Below are positions 1 through 8,249 of a stretch of 64,000 nt of DNA, in pieces. A program made the translations under genes and the position numbers. Numbering within the stretch: position 1 is the first letter of the stretch; each line of letters begins with the position of its first letter. Location: positions 1 through 64,000 of the forward strand of contig CAZEEJ010000004.1 in the NCBI GenBank assembly GCA_964511155.1, written 5' to 3'. The stretch comes from JAAYDF01 sp964511155 (lineage in GTDB: Bacteria; Planctomycetota; Phycisphaerae; UBA1845; PWPN01). The notes below the pieces were generated by a model, which saw only the letters and a list, made by a program, of their open reading frames with translations, was not told the DNA's origin and searched no databases.

Positions 1-155
1 TCCTTGAGCTGGTTCATGAGCCGCTTCAGCGACTCCAGCGTCATGTCGCGCAGCTCCTCGTCGCCGCCGGTTTCGCTGGACAGAGCCTCATAATCCGCTT
101 CGAGCATGCGCAGTTTCTCGCGCGTATTCGCCAGCTCGCCCTCATTCTGAAGCAT
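1..155 (-). CDS. Small helical protein, C-terminus beyond window edge (possible partner of nucleotidyltransferase)
   Basis: The ATG at 155-153 overlaps the stop of the upstream gene by one base (TGATG), so the two are probably translationally coupled. The visible 51 residues begin MLQNEGELANTREKL and are rich in Leu, Glu and Arg, predicting a helical or coiled-coil segment; the reading frame stays open to the left edge, so the C-terminus is missing. Small charged helical proteins next to a nucleotidyltransferase-fold gene are often antitoxin-like partners, but that role is inferred only from context and composition. I do not recognise a named family with certainty. Confidence 0.6.
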   Translation of the reverse strand, partial: MLQNEGELANTREKLRMLEADYEALSSETGGDEELRDMTLESLKRLMNQLK

Positions 156-556
156 CACCTCAACACCTCCACCATGCCCTTGGGCACTCCTCGACGGTCT
201 GCCGCAAAGAACTGGTTGACCAGCCGGTCAAACTCCTCGTGGTTCACCATCGCGATGTCAAGAAACGGTAGCCCACGACGCAACTCGCTGGTCGCCCTGC
301 GGTCCCTGCGACGGCCGGGGATGAACAACAGCACACAATCCACATCGTTCGGTTCCATTATATCGGTGACGAAGCTGCCGTTCAAAACGATCCGCTCGGC
401 ACCTGCACGGACGGCCAGATCAACCATCCAGCCAAGCGACTCCACTTGCACGCGGCGAAGCTCTGATTGATGGCCAAACCGTGCTTTGATTTCAGCCAAC
501 GATGCCGGATGAACACCCGGCGGCAGGCAGCCGTTCTCATTGAAGGGCGGGATCAT
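155..556 (-). CDS. Nucleotidyltransferase-fold protein, DUF6932-like
   Basis: A 133-residue protein with the minimal nucleotidyltransferase signature: a GS pair (NGSFVTDIMEPNDVDCVLLF, residues 59-78) followed by two acidic residues spaced DxD. The N-terminus MIPPFNENGCLPPGVHPA resembles the DUF6932 family. The ATG at 556-554 has a good ribosome site (GGGAGG) and overlaps the TGA of the upstream glycosidase-like gene as ATGA; its own stop overlaps the next ATG. It is soluble with no signal peptide. With its small downstream partner it may form a toxin-antitoxin-like pair; this is inference, and the enzymatic substrate cannot be read from sequence. Confidence 0.75.
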   Translation of the reverse strand: MIPPFNENGCLPPGVHPASLAEIKARFGHQSELRRVQVESLGWMVDLAVRAGAERIVLNGSFVTDIMEPNDVDCVLLFIPGRRRDRRATSELRRGLPFLDIAMVNHEEFDRLVNQFFAADRRGVPKGMVEVLR

Positions 557-1899
557 CGGACCTCCCGAAGCGAACCGCGGAACCGGTACACGTGCACCTC
601 GAAGGGGCCGAACCAATCGGTGAACTGCCCGTCGCTCGCCTGGACGGTGCGGGGTTCTTCGTAGAGCAGGTCGCCGTGGCCGGCCCAGGCGGGCAGGCCG
701 GAGAAGGTGACCTGTACGGTCGGGCCTTCGCGCTTGCAGGCCAGGATGTACAGGTCGCCGTTGACCTCGCGGACGCAAAACTCGACGCCGAGTTCGGGCG
801 GCACCGCCTCCTCGATCACCAGGATGCGGGCCGGGCTGGCGGGCGTATCCGCGCTGGCGGAGACGGGCGGCGTGTACTTGGGCACCGCGTAGCGCAGGGT
901 GAGTTTGAGATCCGAATCCGGGGCCACCAGGGCTGGGGCCAGCGGGCTGTGCTCGCCGATCTCCTCGATGACCGGGCGCAGCACCCGCTGCCAGAAGGTC
1001 CAGTTCCAGCCGAGTTCGGCATCTCGCTCGGTGTGCGCCTTGGCCACGTGCCCACCGAAGTAGATCAACCCACGCATACCGTTGATGATTGCCTGGTAGG
1101 TCATGAACCGCTGCTGGGCGAAGGTGGGAAAGCGCAGCGTCTTGCCCTCCTTGACCACACCACTCCAGGCAATCTGCAGGTTCATCCAGGAAGGCATGCG
1201 GCCTTCGCCGACCTCGACGAGGAAGCGAGACCAGTCGCCAACCATGCTGATTTCCTTGTTGGGCAGGAGCGAGTGCCCGCCGGGCGGATAGTTCAGCGGG
1301 TAGATGTCGAGGGTGAGCATGTCGGCACAGGCGTTGTACGGGCGCAGGTCCTCGATCGTACCCCGCGGGGCGTGCGTCTGGATCACGGGATGGCGACGGT
1401 CGATCTCGCGGATGACGTGGTAACCGCGGACCAGATCCTCGGCCGGGTGGCCGTTCCAGAAGGCTTCATCGTAGTTCTTCCACGCCAGCAGGCCGGGGTG
1501 GTCCTTGAAACGGGTGATAAGGCTGCGGAGCAGGGCCTCCTTCTCGGCTTCGTCGGGCTTGAGGCTGGAGGTTTTCCACAGGTTGATCCAGCAGTAGAGG
1601 CCGTGTGCGGCGGCGGCGTCCAGCCAGCGCTGCTGCTCGGCGATGACTGGCTCGGTCCAACCCTCGTTCGTGGCCCCGGTGCGCAGGAAATGCGTCCCCG
1701 CCGCGCGCAGCTCGTCGAAGGCGTGCTTGCCGTCGGGCGTGCGGCCGTCATAGGGCGGGCCGTTACTGAAACCGATGGGGAAGACCTTCCGTCCGTCGAT
1801 GAGCAGCACGCCGTCCGCGTTCACCTCCACGTGCGTGCCCGCAGCAAGCGCTGTCCCGGCCGCCAGCATCAACCCGGCCGCCAGCACCGCGAGATACAT
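553..1899 (-). CDS. Secreted glycoside-hydrolase-like (TIM barrel) protein
   Basis: 448 residues. The start MYLAVLAAGLMLAAG gives a classical signal peptide; an upstream in-frame ATG at 1935 would precede it and is disfavoured. The mature part begins with a beta strand and the motif DGRKVFPIGFSNGPP, then repeating strand/helix units with HPGLLAWKNYDEAFWN and a C-terminal beta domain, the layout of GH2/GH42-like TIM barrels with an accessory domain. The HPGLLAW segment and overall order are shared with the larger neighbour at 2156-4441, so the two look paralogous. Exact substrate and catalytic acids are not certain. It overlaps the downstream nucleotidyltransferase gene by four bases. Confidence 0.75.
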   Translation of the reverse strand: MYLAVLAAGLMLAAGTALAAGTHVEVNADGVLLIDGRKVFPIGFSNGPPYDGRTPDGKHAFDELRAAGTHFLRTGATNEGWTEPVIAEQQRWLDAAAAHGLYCWINLWKTSSLKPDEAEKEALLRSLITRFKDHPGLLAWKNYDEAFWNGHPAEDLVRGYHVIREIDRRHPVIQTHAPRGTIEDLRPYNACADMLTLDIYPLNYPPGGHSLLPNKEISMVGDWSRFLVEVGEGRMPSWMNLQIAWSGVVKEGKTLRFPTFAQQRFMTYQAIINGMRGLIYFGGHVAKAHTERDAELGWNWTFWQRVLRPVIEEIGEHSPLAPALVAPDSDLKLTLRYAVPKYTPPVSASADTPASPARILVIEEAVPPELGVEFCVREVNGDLYILACKREGPTVQVTFSGLPAWAGHGDLLYEEPRTVQASDGQFTDWFGPFEVHVYRFRGSLREVR

Positions 1900-1988
1900 C
1901 GTATGTGTCCCGCCTCGCAAGCACCGCTCTCTCACTTCTCACCTCTCACTTCTAACTTCTCAACCTCTGTCAACTGTGTGCCGTATTC

Positions 1989-2084
1989 ATCGGCGTTCAT
2001 CGGCGTCTATCGGCGGTTCGTCACCTCCTCGATCCCCAGAATGAGAGGATAACGAACCGCCGATGCACGCCGATGAACGCCGAT
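1989..2084. repeat. 33-bp inverted repeat, large intergenic hairpin
   Basis: The arms 1989-2021 and 2052-2084 are reverse complements with two mismatches, separated by 30 bp. Each arm is built of short CGGCGTTCATCGGCGTCTAT-like units. It lies between two genes transcribed leftward, so it could form an RNA hairpin or be an inserted palindromic element. No target duplication was seen. Confidence 0.8.
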
Positions 2085-2115
2085 AAGAGAGGAACAGGAG
2101 GAGAAGGAAGATCTG

Positions 2116-2144
2116 ACGGAGGAAGCCAAGATCGCTTCCTCCGT
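2116..2144 (-). terminator. Terminator-like hairpin after the 761-residue glycosidase-like gene
   Basis: Perfect 11-bp stem ACGGAGGAAGC/GCTTCCTCCGT with a 7-nt loop, 12 bp downstream of the stop at 2156. No clear T-run follows, so Rho-independent function is uncertain. Confidence 0.4.
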
Positions 2145-2155
2145 TTCCTCCCTGT

Positions 2156-4441
2156 TCAACCACCATCCAGTTCATACACATGCACCGCCAGCGGCTCGAA
2201 GCGGTCGCGCAGTCTTCCGCCGGCCGCCCGCACCGTTCGGTCTTCGCCGAAGACCGTGACCGCCGCATCGCACAGGCCGGGCACGACCAGTTCGGTATCG
2301 GCCGCAGCATAGCTACTGTTGGCGGCGAACAGCAGACGCCGTCCGCCGCCGCGCTTGATCGCCGCCGCCACGGGCGATCCCGCCGGCAGCACCTCCGGCG
2401 GTGGGTCGCCGTCGCCCATCAGCACCGCCGACATCGCCGCCAACTCGCCGACCACGCGCTTGAGATCCTCCCAGTGCCCTTCCGCAGGAGCCAGGAACAA
2501 CCCGCCGGTCACCGAGCCGCCATACCACATCAGTCCCTTCGCTCCGTGGATCACCGCCAGATACGCCTGCACGCGGTACTCCTGCGGGGTCGGGTAACGG
2601 CCCGTGGGGCCGGGTTTCTTGTAGGCCTGCAAGCCCACCCACAGCGGCTGACTGATCCGCGCCTGCGTCAGGAACGTGGGAGATTCGAGGATCATGCCGC
2701 TGCCGCCCTGCTCGCCCTGCAAGTCGTCGCCCGGGCCGGCCCGCAACGGGAAAGGGTACCACCACCACATGCCCAGATCCATGAACTCGGCAGGGAAGAA
2801 CCGGCTGCGGTCGGTCACCCGTGTGATCAGGTCGCGGGCGTCGCCGACCATGAAGGGATGATGTGGGTCCTCCTCCCGCAGGATCGCGCGGATCCTGGCC
2901 AGCGTCTCGGGCTTCATGTCCCCGCGGGCCAGCCCCTCCTCTTCGTCCCAGGCCAGCAGCCCGGGGTGATTGCGGAACATGCGGATACGCCGCGTGAACG
3001 CCTCCCATTCGCCGCTGTTGGCGAAGGCCATCGGCACGAGCAGCAGACAGCGCATGCCGGCCTGATGCGTGCGATCCAGCACGTCCTTGAGCCGTTGATC
3101 ATCGGGCCGACGGCCGGGGAATACACGCGAAGCGTTATAGACGTGCACGACGTTGAACCCCGCCGCCGCCGACTCCTCCATCCGCCCCGCGTTGTTGAAC
3201 ATGCCCAACGGAAAGGTCGCTTGCCCGTCGACCTCGGGGAAGCCGCCCGCATTCAGGGTGACCTTCGCCTGCCGCCGAGGAATCACTGCCCAGGTCTGCT
3301 CCACGGTGATCGGTGGCCGCCCCTCGCGACGAACCTCCGCAACCAGCCGGTACTCGCCCGCCGTCGCATCCGGCAGGTGCATCACAAAGGGGACGAGGCC
3401 GGCGGCGGTCACCGCGTCGCCGCTCGGCCGCCACGCCGCCCGCTCGCCGCCCTGCTGATCCAGCAACCGCACCAGCACCTCGCTACCTTGACGATCCGCC
3501 TCATCCAGGGCAAGCTCCAACTCGCCCGCCAATCGCGGCGGCCCGTCCTCAATCACCCAGTGCGTCGGAATCGGCGGCAGCAGATCGAGGGCCGGCGGTA
3601 CCATGACGCGGACCGGGCCCGACGAGAAGACCTGCTGCCCCGCATCATCGACCAGGCGGATCTCCACAACGACCCGGCCGCGCGTCTTGACCGCAGCGGG
3701 AACCGCCGCTTGCTGGATCGGCCGGCCGTCCAGCGGGAGCGCGTGCGTGTGTGACTGCCCACCCACGTCAACCCGCACGGTGACGGGCCGCTGCCGTTCT
3801 TCGCGGTTGAGGATCACGATGGGCAATCGCGATGCGGGATAGAGGCGATCATCCTGCATGTCCAAGCGGGCCGACACCGGCACCCGCGCATGCACAAAGG
3901 CGTCATCCCACCAGACCGTGCCCATGCAGTAGGAAAAGCCCATCCGCAGCCGCAGATGGCTCGCCCCGGCAGGCACCTGCACCGCTCCCCGGACAAGCTG
4001 CCAGCCCTCGCGGGCCTCCGCCACGCCGACCTTCTTGATATCCTCCGCCCGACCCGCGCCGCTGTCGAACTCGGCGATGACGATGACCGTGCCCTTGTCG
4101 GGCGGAACGTCGTGCAGCCGCACCCAAGCCCCGGCCTCAAGGGTCTCGCCCGCCGCGACCGGGATCGGCCCGCTGCGAATGTAGGCCCGGGCGATCTCGG
4201 AAGTCGTGATCCGCAGACTCGACCTGCCGTCTCGCAACACGGCCTCATCCATGCCGAACTGGGCCGGCGCACCGATCACCACTGTGTCCCACCCGGCCGG
4301 CAGCCCTTCCCCGCCCGCCTGCTCGAATCCCGGGTTCGCCAGCAGGTTGATCGCCGACGCGACCGCGGCATCAGCCGGAATCGTCTGACTGCTCAAGCTG
4401 AGCCATATCAGAGGAACAACGACCGCACAGACTCGAATCAT
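2156..4441 (-). CDS. Secreted multidomain glycoside-hydrolase-like protein
   Basis: 761 residues starting MIRVCAVVVPLIWL, a signal peptide with likely cleavage near ADAAVA; the longer in-frame upstream extension lacks a signal sequence. An N-terminal carbohydrate-binding-like beta domain begins NLLANPGFEQ (about residues 30-200), followed by beta-rich linkers and, from about residue 425, a TIM-barrel-like domain (FPLGMFNNAGR, NHPGLLAWDEEEG, MDLGMWWWYPF). It is paralogous in its second half to the 448-residue neighbour downstream. Its start overlaps the 3' end of a small hypothetical gene by 71 bp. Likely acts on extracellular or periplasmic polysaccharide; the specificity is unknown. Confidence 0.75.
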   Translation of the reverse strand: MIRVCAVVVPLIWLSLSSQTIPADAAVASAINLLANPGFEQAGGEGLPAGWDTVVIGAPAQFGMDEAVLRDGRSSLRITTSEIARAYIRSGPIPVAAGETLEAGAWVRLHDVPPDKGTVIVIAEFDSGAGRAEDIKKVGVAEAREGWQLVRGAVQVPAGASHLRLRMGFSYCMGTVWWDDAFVHARVPVSARLDMQDDRLYPASRLPIVILNREERQRPVTVRVDVGGQSHTHALPLDGRPIQQAAVPAAVKTRGRVVVEIRLVDDAGQQVFSSGPVRVMVPPALDLLPPIPTHWVIEDGPPRLAGELELALDEADRQGSEVLVRLLDQQGGERAAWRPSGDAVTAAGLVPFVMHLPDATAGEYRLVAEVRREGRPPITVEQTWAVIPRRQAKVTLNAGGFPEVDGQATFPLGMFNNAGRMEESAAAGFNVVHVYNASRVFPGRRPDDQRLKDVLDRTHQAGMRCLLLVPMAFANSGEWEAFTRRIRMFRNHPGLLAWDEEEGLARGDMKPETLARIRAILREEDPHHPFMVGDARDLITRVTDRSRFFPAEFMDLGMWWWYPFPLRAGPGDDLQGEQGGSGMILESPTFLTQARISQPLWVGLQAYKKPGPTGRYPTPQEYRVQAYLAVIHGAKGLMWYGGSVTGGLFLAPAEGHWEDLKRVVGELAAMSAVLMGDGDPPPEVLPAGSPVAAAIKRGGGRRLLFAANSSYAAADTELVVPGLCDAAVTVFGEDRTVRAAGGRLRDRFEPLAVHVYELDGG

Positions 4442-4748
4442 GGGTGGTGCAGAGTTGTCTGAGGTGGGCACGCAGTTGCTCCCGATTCCGGTCGCGGGCG
4501 GCCAGGGCTCGGCGGCGACGCTCCTCGGCTTCCGGACCTCGCGGCGCCATTGCGCGGACCGTATCCAGCAGGTCACACAATGCTTCCATCCGTTCCGTGG
4601 GCGTACGGGCCTGGTTGAGCAGGATCTGCTCGCGAACGCTCCTCGCAAAAGCGTCGGCTTGAACGGCCATACGCCAATATGCTATCAGGTCCACGTCCGC
4701 CCGTCCAACCTGCCACGTCTCTTCCGCTTGCCGCTTGCGGCGGCGCAC
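4371..4748 (-). CDS. Small basic hypothetical protein
   Basis: A 125-residue open frame, probably GTG-initiated, beginning MRRRKRQAEETWQVGRADV and rich in Arg, Glu and Ala with long predicted helices (RMAVQADAFARSVREQILLN; GPEAEERRRRALAARDRNRE). It looks more protein-like than the shadow frames, but there is no convincing ribosome site and its last 71 bp overlap the signal-peptide region of the downstream glycosidase-like gene in another frame. Not recognised. Treat as a tentative gene. Confidence 0.4.
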   Translation of the reverse strand: MRRRKRQAEETWQVGRADVDLIAYWRMAVQADAFARSVREQILLNQARTPTERMEALCDLLDTVRAMAPRGPEAEERRRRALAARDRNREQLRAHLRQLCTTHDSSLCGRCSSDMAQLEQSDDSG

Positions 4749-4845
4749 CTCGCGAACACGATCGCCGATACCCCTTAAATACTTCTATCACGGACGATAC
4801 CGGTTGACGCGCCGCCCCATCCACGTTAGCCTGCAACCGACAGTC

Positions 4846-5030
4846 GGGTGGCCCATCCTTGCGCAGCAAGGGTGGGCTCGCGATGATCGAAGGCGTGACG
4901 GGTGGCATGGGTCGGTACTCCGACCCGTGGTTGCCCCGCGAGAGGTCACGGGCCTGAGTACAGGCCCATGCCACCCATCCGCATCATCGTGAGCCCACCC
5001 ATCGCGTTGCGATGGATGGACCACCCGCCC
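4846..5030. repeat. Palindromic repeat family A, copy 1 (nested inverted repeats)
   Basis: The ends GGGTGGCCCATCC and GGATGGACCACCC are complementary. Inside are a second complementary pair (GGGTGGGCTCGCGATGAT / ATCATCGTGAGCCCACCC) and a third inner palindrome around GGGTGGCATGGG...CCCATGCCACCC. Related sequences occur at 11051-11107, 22233-22370 and 62837-62982. It fills most of the roughly 325-bp gap between the divergent genes at 4748 and 5074; nothing else is seen there. Confidence 0.9.
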
Positions 5031-5073
5031 GACCACCGCCGGCCAGCCCGGCTCAACAGAAAGGACCAACGCC

Positions 5074-7122
5074 ATGCTTTCACAGTACCCGACTCGTAAG
5101 CTCCGGGCTTTTCTTGCCGCTTGGTTCGTGATCGCTGCGGTATCGAGCGCCGGCCCGGCCTGGGCCGCCGACCTCAAACCCCCGGCAGCGTCCGCGGGCG
5201 TTGCCCTGGACGGCAAGACCGCGTTCGCCGTACCCGCCGACGCGCTCAAGCTCAACCCCGAGGCCCTCTCCGTCGCCGCCTGGGTCCAGGTCCGGAATCC
5301 ATCCGCGGCCCAGGTCTTCCTCAACTGCGGCCAAGCCGGCTCCGTCTTCACCTTCTACCTCTACAACAACAACGTCCGCATGTTGGTCGCCCCTGAAAGC
5401 GGGCCGTACCGCTATGCCCTCGCGCCGCCGCCCGCGCCCGACACCTGGACCCACTACGCCGGCACCTACGACGGCAAGGCCATCCGCGTGTACATGAACG
5501 GCGAGTTGAAGGCCACCACCGAAGCCCCCGGCAGGATGCAGAAACCTGCCGGCCGGATCTTCATCGGTTCGATCGACGAACACGAACGGTTGCTCGACGG
5601 CCGGCTTGAGGACGTGCGCATCTGGCGGCGAGTACTCAGTGATGGCGACGTCGCCGCGCTGGCCGCTGATCGCCCCGTCGCCGACTTGGCCCTTGACCTG
5701 GCCGCCTCGTGGAACGGTCGCGGGCTCACCGCCGACGGCTGGAAGTGCGCCGTCCCCGACTCGCTCGTCGCCGCCCGCGTTGACTCCCAGCCCGCCGAGA
5801 TCCTCATCAACGCAAAGGACGAGGGCTACCGCGGCATCTGGTACATGAACCAGCCGTCCGGCGACGAATACGTCTACAAATACAGCGGCGGCCTGGGGAC
5901 CTACTGCGCCAACCACATCCCCCACGCCTGGTACGCCAAAGAGGTCAACAAGACCTTCTTCACCTACGGCGGCACCACCACCGACTCCAACACCCGGCTC
6001 ATCCACATGGTGTCGTACTACGACCACCAGACCGGCATGGTCCCGCGACCGACCATCCTGCTCGACAAGCAGACCAGTGACGCCCACGACAACCCGGTGA
6101 TCAACCTCGACGACAAGGGCACCATCTGGATCTTCTCCAGCAGCCACGGCACCGGCCGGCCGTCGTACATCTCTCGCAGCAAGAAGCCCTACGCCATCGA
6201 CGAGTTCGAGCTGGTCTGGACCGGCAACTTCTCCTACCCGCAGCCGTGGTACATCCCCGGCCACGGCTTCCTCTTCATGCACACGCACTACACCGGCGGG
6301 CGAACCAACTCCATGATGACCAGTCCGGACGGCGCCAACTGGACGGAGCGCGTCTTCCTCTCGCGGATCGACCAGGGCCATTACCAGATCAGCAGCCCCT
6401 GGCAAAACAAGAAGGTCGGCACGGCCTTCAACTACCACCCCCGCGGCCTGGGCCTCAACTACCGCACCAACCTCTACTACATGGAAACCCACGACTTCGG
6501 CAAGACCTGGCAGAACGTCCGCGGCGAGCCGCTCGAGATCATGCTCACCGAGGTGCAGAACCCCGCCTTAGTCCACGATTACGAGAGTGAGGGTCTCAAG
6601 GTCTACACCCAGGACATCACCTACGACGCCCAGGGCCGCCCGATCATCATGTACGTCACCACCAAGGGCTACGAACCCGGGCCGGCCAACGCCCCGCGCA
6701 CCTGGACCGTCGCCCGCTGGACCGGGTCCGAATGGGAGATCCACGGCGGCGACATCGTCTCCGACAACGCCTACGACTTCGGATCACTGTACATTGAGTC
6801 TGAGAACTTGTGGCGGGTCATCGGCCCCACCGAGGTCGGGCCGCAGCCTTACAACCCCGGCGGCGAGATTGCCATGTGGACCAGCCGCGACCAGGGCCGC
6901 TCCTGGCAGAAGATCCGTCAGATGACCGCCGACAGCCCCTACAACCACACCTTCGTCCGCCGACCGGTCAACGCCCACCCGGACTTCTACGGCTTCTGGG
7001 CCGACGGCCACGGCCGCCAACCCTCCGACTCGCGGCTTTACTTCTGCAACCAGGCCGGCGACGTCTTCCGCCTCCCCGTCAAGATGGACGCCGACTTCGT
7101 CAAACCGCAACGGGCGAACTGA
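5074..7122 (+). CDS. Secreted LamG-like / BNR_4-type beta-propeller protein, possible polysaccharide lyase
   Basis: 682 residues with an N-terminal signal peptide ending near GPAWAA. Residues about 45-215 form a LamG/concanavalin-like jelly roll (WVQVRNPSAAQVFLNCGQAG; TWTHYAGTYDGKAIRVYMNG; RLLDGRLEDVRIWRRVLSDG). The rest is a BNR_4-type beta-propeller (YRGIWYMNQPSGDEYVYKYS; FNYHPRGLGLNYRTNLYYME). BNR_4 proteins include ulvan-type polysaccharide lyases (PL24/25), but many members are uncharacterised, so lyase activity is only a possibility. A neighbour of two glycosidase-like genes, which fits an extracellular polysaccharide-degradation group. Confidence 0.8.
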   Translation: MLSQYPTRKLRAFLAAWFVIAAVSSAGPAWAADLKPPAASAGVALDGKTAFAVPADALKLNPEALSVAAWVQVRNPSAAQVFLNCGQAGSVFTFYLYNNNVRMLVAPESGPYRYALAPPPAPDTWTHYAGTYDGKAIRVYMNGELKATTEAPGRMQKPAGRIFIGSIDEHERLLDGRLEDVRIWRRVLSDGDVAALAADRPVADLALDLAASWNGRGLTADGWKCAVPDSLVAARVDSQPAEILINAKDEGYRGIWYMNQPSGDEYVYKYSGGLGTYCANHIPHAWYAKEVNKTFFTYGGTTTDSNTRLIHMVSYYDHQTGMVPRPTILLDKQTSDAHDNPVINLDDKGTIWIFSSSHGTGRPSYISRSKKPYAIDEFELVWTGNFSYPQPWYIPGHGFLFMHTHYTGGRTNSMMTSPDGANWTERVFLSRIDQGHYQISSPWQNKKVGTAFNYHPRGLGLNYRTNLYYMETHDFGKTWQNVRGEPLEIMLTEVQNPALVHDYESEGLKVYTQDITYDAQGRPIIMYVTTKGYEPGPANAPRTWTVARWTGSEWEIHGGDIVSDNAYDFGSLYIESENLWRVIGPTEVGPQPYNPGGEIAMWTSRDQGRSWQKIRQMTADSPYNHTFVRRPVNAHPDFYGFWADGHGRQPSDSRLYFCNQAGDVFRLPVKMDADFVKPQRAN

Positions 7123-7235
7123 CCATCAACAAAGCGGATCTGCCTCCCGCCATCCGGGAGGCTTCATCAATGAGAGCGGCATGCAACGATCCGCGCGGTT
7201 GCATTCGATCTTCCATAGCCACCTGATCGGCGATC

Positions 7236-7796
7236 TCAGCTCGGCGAGACGTTGCTTCGAAGCTGTTCGACCAGTTCGAGCGTACCATGCTGACCGCACC
7301 AGCGCTGGATGTAAGCCCAGTCAAGAGTGGCCCCCTGCACGGCCAGCACATTCCTGACATCGTCCACGTCTTTATGCCGTTTGCCTCGTTGCGACCAGCA
7401 TAGCTTGGTCACCACCACGTCCTCGGCCGAGGGCAGCCAGACCCGGTGACCCAGCATGTTAACCTCCCGCCGTCGAGAAAAGCGTTCCCGGTCGTACGGG
7501 TCGTCACTGATGAGGAAGAACTCGACCTTGAAGCCGGTGTCCCGCGCGGTGGCCACGTAACACGAGGTACCCATGATCGTCTTGAACGACATCTGTGGGT
7601 CAAACTGGATCTCGGGCTGAAGGCCGGCAATCAGGGCGGACGGGCCTTGGCCGCCAAACTCAACCACGAAATCCGCATCCAGGCTTAACCGCGCAATGCC
7701 GTAGAAGCTGCTGGAGAAGGAACCGACCAGCATGTAGGGCAGTTTCAGCGCGTTGAGCGCGTCTACCACCTTGACGACAAAGTCTTCGGCTGTCAC
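7236..7796 (-). CDS. Nucleotidyltransferase-fold protein (AbiEii/DUF6036-like)
   Basis: 186 residues containing MLVGSFSSSFYG...LSLDADFVVEF near the N-terminus: the GS motif and DxD acids of minimal nucleotidyltransferases. A later RVWLPSAEDVVVTKLCW segment with RHKDVDDVRNVL matches the helical part common in AbiEii/DUF6036-type proteins, which are frequently toxins of type IV-like or related pairs. It starts at a GTG at 7796 that overlaps the stop of the small upstream gene (GTGA), so the two are coupled. Target and activity are not deducible. Confidence 0.75.
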   Translation of the reverse strand: MTAEDFVVKVVDALNALKLPYMLVGSFSSSFYGIARLSLDADFVVEFGGQGPSALIAGLQPEIQFDPQMSFKTIMGTSCYVATARDTGFKVEFFLISDDPYDRERFSRRREVNMLGHRVWLPSAEDVVVTKLCWSQRGKRHKDVDDVRNVLAVQGATLDWAYIQRWCGQHGTLELVEQLRSNVSPS

Positions 7797-8023
7797 GAGC
7801 GCTGCTCCAATTCACGAGCCAGCCGCAGCCGATCACGAATCACGCCCAGCACTTCTTCTTCGCTGAGCTCCGGAGACTGGGCCCGGATACCATCCGCCAT
7901 CACGCGACAGGAGAGATCGAAGAGCCGAGCGGGAGCAATCAGCTTCTGCTCGGCTGGCATTCGCCGGGCTCCTTCTACCTCCTCCTGGTAAAGCCGGTCG
8001 ATGAGCGCCTGTGTAGGTTTCAT
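7793..8023 (-). CDS. Small hypothetical protein paired with nucleotidyltransferase
   Basis: 76 residues from MKPTQALIDRLYQEEVEGAR. Two helical halves (EQKLIAPARLFDLSCRVMAD; LSEEEVLGVIRDRLRLAREL). It is four-base coupled to the downstream nucleotidyltransferase-fold gene. An earlier in-frame start at 8050 would lie inside the adjacent repeat element, so 8023 is preferred. Likely a dedicated partner of the next gene; an antitoxin role is a guess from gene order and size. Confidence 0.65.
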   Translation of the reverse strand: MKPTQALIDRLYQEEVEGARRMPAEQKLIAPARLFDLSCRVMADGIRAQSPELSEEEVLGVIRDRLRLARELEQRS

Positions 8024-8036
8024 CGGGCACCAAGTT

Positions 8037-8217
8037 TCCCCCAGTTGCACTCAGCAGCATGGAGGAATAGAGAATGAGAAATGGAGAACTGAGAAAAGGC
8101 TGGCTTGGCAGGTGCCCTCCACCCCACCGTCGGTGACGTTGAGCAGCACCTGCCCAAAACGCGGTTTCTCACCTCTCACTTCTCACTTCCCCAGCGTTGC
8201 GGAATGCAACGCTGGGG
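8037..8217. repeat. Repeat family F, copy 1 (CCCCAG-ended element)
   Basis: The left end CCCCCAGTTGCACT and right end AATGCAACGCTGGGG are imperfect inverted repeats. The interior has a purine-rich stretch (GGAGGAATAGAGAATGAGAA) and a matching pyrimidine stretch (TTTCTCACCTCTCACTTCTC). The right terminus 8189-8217 is itself a hairpin. Other copies: 20796-20978 and the left end only at 47381-47428. It fills most of the gap between gap and the small gene at 8023. Confidence 0.85.
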
Positions 8218-8249
8218 TTCACAGAGGATGCTGTGCCAGCAGCGTACTG

